Of a stretch of DNA of 64,000 bases, positions 60,263 through 64,000 are shown in pieces. The first letter of the stretch is position 1. Each line of letters starts with the position of its first letter. Location: positions 230,275,152 through 230,339,151 of the forward strand of contig CM060981.1 of NCBI GenBank assembly GCA_030765065.1, given 5' to 3'. The stretch comes from Deroplatys truncata (Eukaryota; Arthropoda; Insecta; Mantodea; Mantidae). The notes below the pieces were generated by a model. It was not told the DNA's origin. It saw only the letters and a list, made by a program, of their open reading frames with translations, and did no database searches. Made by a program: the position numbers and the translations under genes.

Positions 60263-61309
60263 GGGCTAATATCGGATGACAACACGATTTTACCTCTTAT
60301 CAGCTGTTGAAAGAATCTTATTGCACGAGCCATTAAAATCTTATTTTATGTTCGTAGAAAATTGCCCCGATATACTGCATGCTATTTTTGAAAACCTAAC
60401 GCCAGAAGTTTATTTTAGGTTCTTTTTGCTCTCTAATGAAAGCCTTTCAATCATCTACATAAACTAGAAAAAGAGAAGAAAACTGTTCGGAGGTTACAGC
60501 AAAAATGTCAAAAGTATTTACATTTATTTTTATTTTGAAAGTTGATAGTCGCTAATTTACAACTTTTTATATAATAAATAATTTATAATAAAACAAGGAG
60601 GTTATTTAACATAATGGCAGTTTTAAACCATTACAATGAACCAGTATATAAAATTGTGAATTATAACAAATCAAATTGATTGAACATTATATATGGCTAC
60701 TTTTATATAAAATTATGCTTTTAAAAGATTCAACTATCTTAGGGTACATCGAATAGTTGAGTGCTGTTTGTAAATCATTGGGTATCTGGTAGTGTTGTCT
60801 CCAATGATGGTATTGTGGACCTTCCGTTATTATGCGTTTCGTCGTTAACATTATCTTACACTGGTGGCAGCTGGGACCTTTGGAAGAAGATAACTGTGTG
60901 ATCTCGGTATGACTCATTTTCAGTCGCGATATTAAAACCTGATCTTCTCTGGAAAGACATGTCTGGGAAGATATGTCGAGTTAGACTAAGGAGTAACTTT
61001 GTTCAAGAATAAACATTTTATTCATCCTTTAAAATCGATTCTGTACAAAGTACAATGATAGAGGACACGTCAAAAGTTAAATTTATGTATATATACAATA
61101 AGTTTGATATCAAACATATATTTAACATAAGTTGTTTATCTCACAATAGTCTAATTTATAGCCATAAAAGTGAAGGATTCATCAACAATTAAATGTATGC
61201 AATATTATACCAAATGAGCTATCAAATATATTCAACAAAATTATTTTACAAATATAACTATGGAATGAAGTATATGATAAATATATCTAAGTTAATTAAC
61301 AGTCTGGTT
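60263..61309. other. No gene recognised
   Basis: AT-rich DNA. TTACACTGGTGGCAGCTGGG near 60,857 resembles an LTR-element leader (compare 46,174). A minus-strand frame at 60,687-60,917 is unassigned. The right part is probably the LINE 3' untranslated region. Confidence 0.35.
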
Positions 61310-61784
61310 TATGGATATGGATATTTATTTTGTTGCAAATATTCCTTTATCGTGTAAAAGCAGTTTTCCTGCAAGAAAGCCTTAGTTCTTGTTTTAAACG
61401 CATTATAGTTTTCTGTATTTTTGATGGCACTAGGAAGCGAATTATACATAATCGCACTGGAGTGCAGAACTCAATTTTTACACATTGTAGTTCTGGTTGA
61501 GGTTAAGTGTATATCATTATTATTTCTAGTATAATGTGTATGAATATTTACGTTACTTAGAAAATTAAATCTATTCTTTTTTTATAAATAAGACAGTTTC
61601 TAATATATAAGTACATGCCAAAGCAAATATGCCAAAATTTCTAAATAGTGGCTTACATGAACATAACTTTTTTCCACCACATATAATTCGAATAGCTTGT
61701 TTTTGTTCAATAAATACATCCCTTTCTGCAAAATATTATTCCATATTTCATTATAGAATGTATATGCGCATAATAAGTTATTAA

Positions 61785-62838
61785 GGACACCGGGAAGTGA
61801 ATTTCAGCGAAAATATCGATTTTTTGGTTTCTATTCTATAAAAAAGTACAATTCCTAAGCTTTAAAATGATATATATATAACATGGTATGTTACACGATT
61901 AGTAAGCCCTTTAAATTGGTCATTTAAATATGGCGACACAAGGACACGCCCCCCATCTTCCGCAACCTCGTGCACAATGAGTTAGATGATTTCCTTCGCT
62001 TAGAGTAAAAATAAAAACACAAACGAAAAAATATTTTTGTTACTTCGGGGTGCGAACCTCTGACTATGCAGCCTAACCATATTATGCCACAATGCCTTAA
62101 ACCGCATGGCCATAAATCCCAATCTCGAAGTTAAGTTGCAGATGGAAGCACATTGCTTCCTGTACCCATCCCCTCAGACTTGTAGTCAAGGCTAGGCCCA
62201 AGAAGAAGAAGAAGAAGAAGAAGAGAGGAGCTGAAAATAACCACAGTGATGAGGAATATGGGGCTGGCATGTTCTGACAAAGTGAGTAAATAAGCAAAAA
62301 CTGCACTTTCAACTTTCGACTCAATTTCCCGTAACTTCATTTTTTAACACTTCAGGTACACTTTTCTCAAAAACTATCAAAGCTATTGTCATGAAATTTT
62401 TACTGTACATGTATAGCTACCTAATGTAGCTAGTGAACTAACCGTTTCTTGGAATATTTGTGTCATTAGATATGCAACTTTTTTTTTACCTTCTTATATT
62501 TATGGTATCCAAATTTAATTTAGTTGAGGATCTCAAGTTATATGTTAAGTATCGCAGGGAAAAAAATGGTGTCTGTACAATCAACCCAAAGGAAGAAAAG
62601 TGTACCTGAAGTATGAGGTACAAACTTTTTTGTTAGAAAACATGGTGTGACTTATGCCACTTTTTCATAAGAGTTTTTTAATATATCCCAAATATTATAT
62701 ACTAATTAAATGCAGAAACGCTTGTTCTCTAAGACTCCCAAATTTCATTTTAATCCAGCAAATTTTAGTAACAAAAACTGAAATTGAATTGTACGTATAA
62801 CTTCGGTATGGCAGAAATGCAATCACTTCCTGGTGTCC
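61785..62838. mobile_element. Non-autonomous DNA transposon with TTAA target duplication (piggyBac-like)
   Basis: Its ends are inverted repeats: GGACACCGGGAAGTGA at the left and GGACACCAGGAAGTGA read inward from the right. TTAA flanks both (61,781-61,784 and 62,839-62,842), which is the piggyBac-superfamily target. The length is 1,054 bp and there is no transposase, so it must have been moved in trans. It holds a tRNA-like segment (62,040-62,110) and a (GAA)n run (about 62,202-62,225). The piggyBac assignment rests on TTAA alone; the termini do not start with the usual CCY. Confidence 0.7.
62040..62110 (-). repeat. tRNA-like segment (SINE head or tRNA remnant)
   Basis: On the minus strand, TGGCATAATATGG is an acceptable A box and AGGTTCGCACCCC a good B box, about 35-40 bases apart. 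A full cloverleaf could not be drawn: acceptor and T stems pair poorly. It is probably the head of a third SINE family inside the TTAA element, not a working tRNA gene. Confidence 0.4.
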
Positions 62839-62990
62839 TTAAAAGTATACAAGGGCTGACATTTTGACTTAAAATTCTTAAGGCATATATGTTTCTGCTT
62901 AGTTTATCTAGAAGATGTTTAATAGGAGATTTCCATTTTAAGATATTCTGTATCCATAAGCCTAAAAGATTTGTTTCGTTTTAACATCAA

Positions 62991-63430
62991 GTTTTATAAT
63001 ATATGCTATGCATGTTTAAAAAATGGGTGTCTTATTTTCAAGTTGTTTTAAGTGGAAGGTTCTGACGAGATCGCTCAAAACATTGAAAAGTTGCTTGAGT
63101 TTATTTGTAAATCAGGTCATCACATTAATGATTCTTTATTGTTTTATCAGTCAGTGTGCATCAGATGGAAGGAAGTTGACAGTTTAAAATAAGCAAACTA
63201 GGGCAGAGTGGATGTCGTTTTGTCAATCATGCAAATCCCAAAGCAGTTTTCAGAGCTACTACAAGTACCTGAGTTTTATTTCAGAATCCCTAGCCATGTT
63301 TAAGATTAATGCTTAAGTTGAGAGGATATTTTCTCTGATGATTACTCATTTGGTCTGATAGATTAAAGCTATCATAGGTTAAAGAAATCTTGTTATTACA
63401 CTATAATAAAAAACCTCTGTGTTACATTAT
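62991..63430. other. No gene recognised
   Basis: AT-rich DNA between the LINE and the next SINE. Confidence 0.45.
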
Positions 63431-63655
63431 CGAGCAGGATGGCTCAGGAGGTTACGTCTGTGACTCCATTCGGGAGGTCCCAGGATCTGGCGACCGCCTA
63501 CTCTGACCTATGGGTTTTTCGTGGTGTCCTTGGGTCGCCAGGCGAATGCTGGGTAGGTTCATCTTCTACCACGTCTCTCCTTCCTCTCATTTCCTGTACC
63601 CATCATCTTCCCTGTCGTCTGTTTCAGGGTTGTAGGTATATATGGCCATCCTAAA
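63431..63655 (+). mobile_element. SINE family 2 copy (tRNA-derived)
   Basis: It begins GAGCAGGATGGCTCAGGAGG with a clear A box (TGGCTCAGGAGG), then TCGGGAGGTCCCAGG and TTTTTCGTGGTGTCC, followed by GGCGAATGCTGGG. The same order is found in the minus copy at 5,367-5,765. The tail here is AAATATAACAAAG, not (GAA)n. Confidence 0.65.
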
Positions 63656-63713
63656 TATAACAAAGATACGTTCACGTAAATCAGGTTAAAAACACGTAAT
63701 TGTATAATATAAA

Positions 63714-64000
63714 TAAAAATCTGATGTGTTACACTCATATGACTTTCTCTACTCTTGTACAAACTATTTTTACAAACGCTTATTCTCCATGTGCTTCATG
63801 TTAATCGAGATATCGAGATGTTAATCTTATTGCTAATTCTCTTGTAGATGCAAGGGGAATTGGTAGGCTTTAAGCTATAGTCAAATATTTTAAGAGCTGG
63901 TTGCTATATGGAGTATTCCATTCTCTTTGCATTACCAGGACAAAACAAAATGAATAACGAATTTGAGAAAAAAGTATAAGTATTGGAAAATTTAAGGGAA
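63714..64000 (+). mobile_element. L/B repeat copy 17 (runs off the window)
   Basis: Complete leader from ATCTGATGTGTTACACTCAT through the A-rich junction near 63,943, then the first 50 bases of the body. The rest lies beyond the window. It belongs with the young copies 2, 6 and 7 (leader motif ATGCAAGGGGAATTGGTAGG). Confidence 0.8.

Larger units (their letters stand above)
61310..62990 (-). mobile_element. LINE 3' end (Jockey/CR1-like), split by a TTAA element
   Basis: On the minus strand the part to the right encodes ETNLLGLWIQNILKWKSPIK then LSRNIYALRILSQNVSPCIL (end of the reverse transcriptase palm and thumb). The part left of the insert continues ITYYAHIHSIMKYGIIF, then in shifted frames the QKQAIRI-type region, YTRNNNDIHLTSTRTT and AIMYNSLPSAIKNTENYNAF, and FYTIKEYLQQN at the C-terminus. 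Removing 61,785-62,838 and one TTAA joins CILL to ITYYAHIHS in frame. The 5' part of the LINE is absent. Confidence 0.75.

Noticed and set aside
62040-62110. Possible tRNA gene
   Set aside because: A and B boxes are present but the acceptor and T stems do not pair convincingly, and it lies inside a transposon.

Overview
The window looks like repeat-rich, AT-rich nuclear DNA from an arthropod, most likely an insect. The basis is the mix of elements: three distinct mariner lineages, Tc1, pogo and IS630-like transposons, a hAT fossil, two LINE 3' ends, tRNA-derived SINEs, two gypsy-type LTR fossils and a Polinton-type DNA polymerase fossil. No bacterial operon, rRNA gene, intact tRNA gene or CRISPR array is visible. 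The species cannot be named from this sequence.

Only one host gene is supported with some confidence. It is a minus-strand gene for a secreted Ser/Pro/Tyr-rich protein. A 1,105-bp exon (19,772-20,876) with clean splice sites joins in phase to a 158-bp terminal exon (11,772-11,929) that ends in a stop and is followed by AATAAA. The first exon, with the start codon, lies to the right and was not found. The ~7.8-kb intron holds a mariner, a LINE 3' end and other repeats. A second coding-like minus-strand ORF (23,796-24,170) is unassigned and lies next to a short promoter-like stretch.

The commonest repeat is an unclassified family, here called L/B, with about 17 full or partial copies. It has a ~240-bp leader (L) and a ~620-bp body (B), joined at an A-rich run. 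At 30,264-33,421 the modules run in tandem as L-LB-LB-B-B, and a B-B pair occurs at 59,460-60,262. Other layers, left to right: a pogo-like element holding a SINE (3,356-6,000); a three-level nest of pogo-like element in mariner in SINE (6,539-9,308); mariner 2 (13,470-14,730); LINE (15,890-16,562); gypsy fossil 1 (24,990-27,160); mariner 3 (28,841-30,085); an IS630-like element with near-perfect terminal inverted repeats (34,644-35,625); Tc1 (38,487-39,714); hAT 5' end (40,588-41,275); a GC-rich SINE-like insert (41,455-41,753); a ~70-bp minisatellite (46,441-47,308) abutting gypsy fossil 2 (to about 53,045); a second minisatellite (53,043-53,520); a Polinton-type polymerase fossil (53,890-57,535); a nine-copy array of tRNA B-box-like motifs with a ~415-bp higher-order period (58,220-59,345); and a LINE split by a 1.05-kb TTAA-target element (61,310-62,990).

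The genes do not form a working system. The interest lies in the nested insertion history, the modular L/B family, the B-box array and the novel-looking secreted-protein gene. All calls come from reading the sequence by eye; no database search was run.
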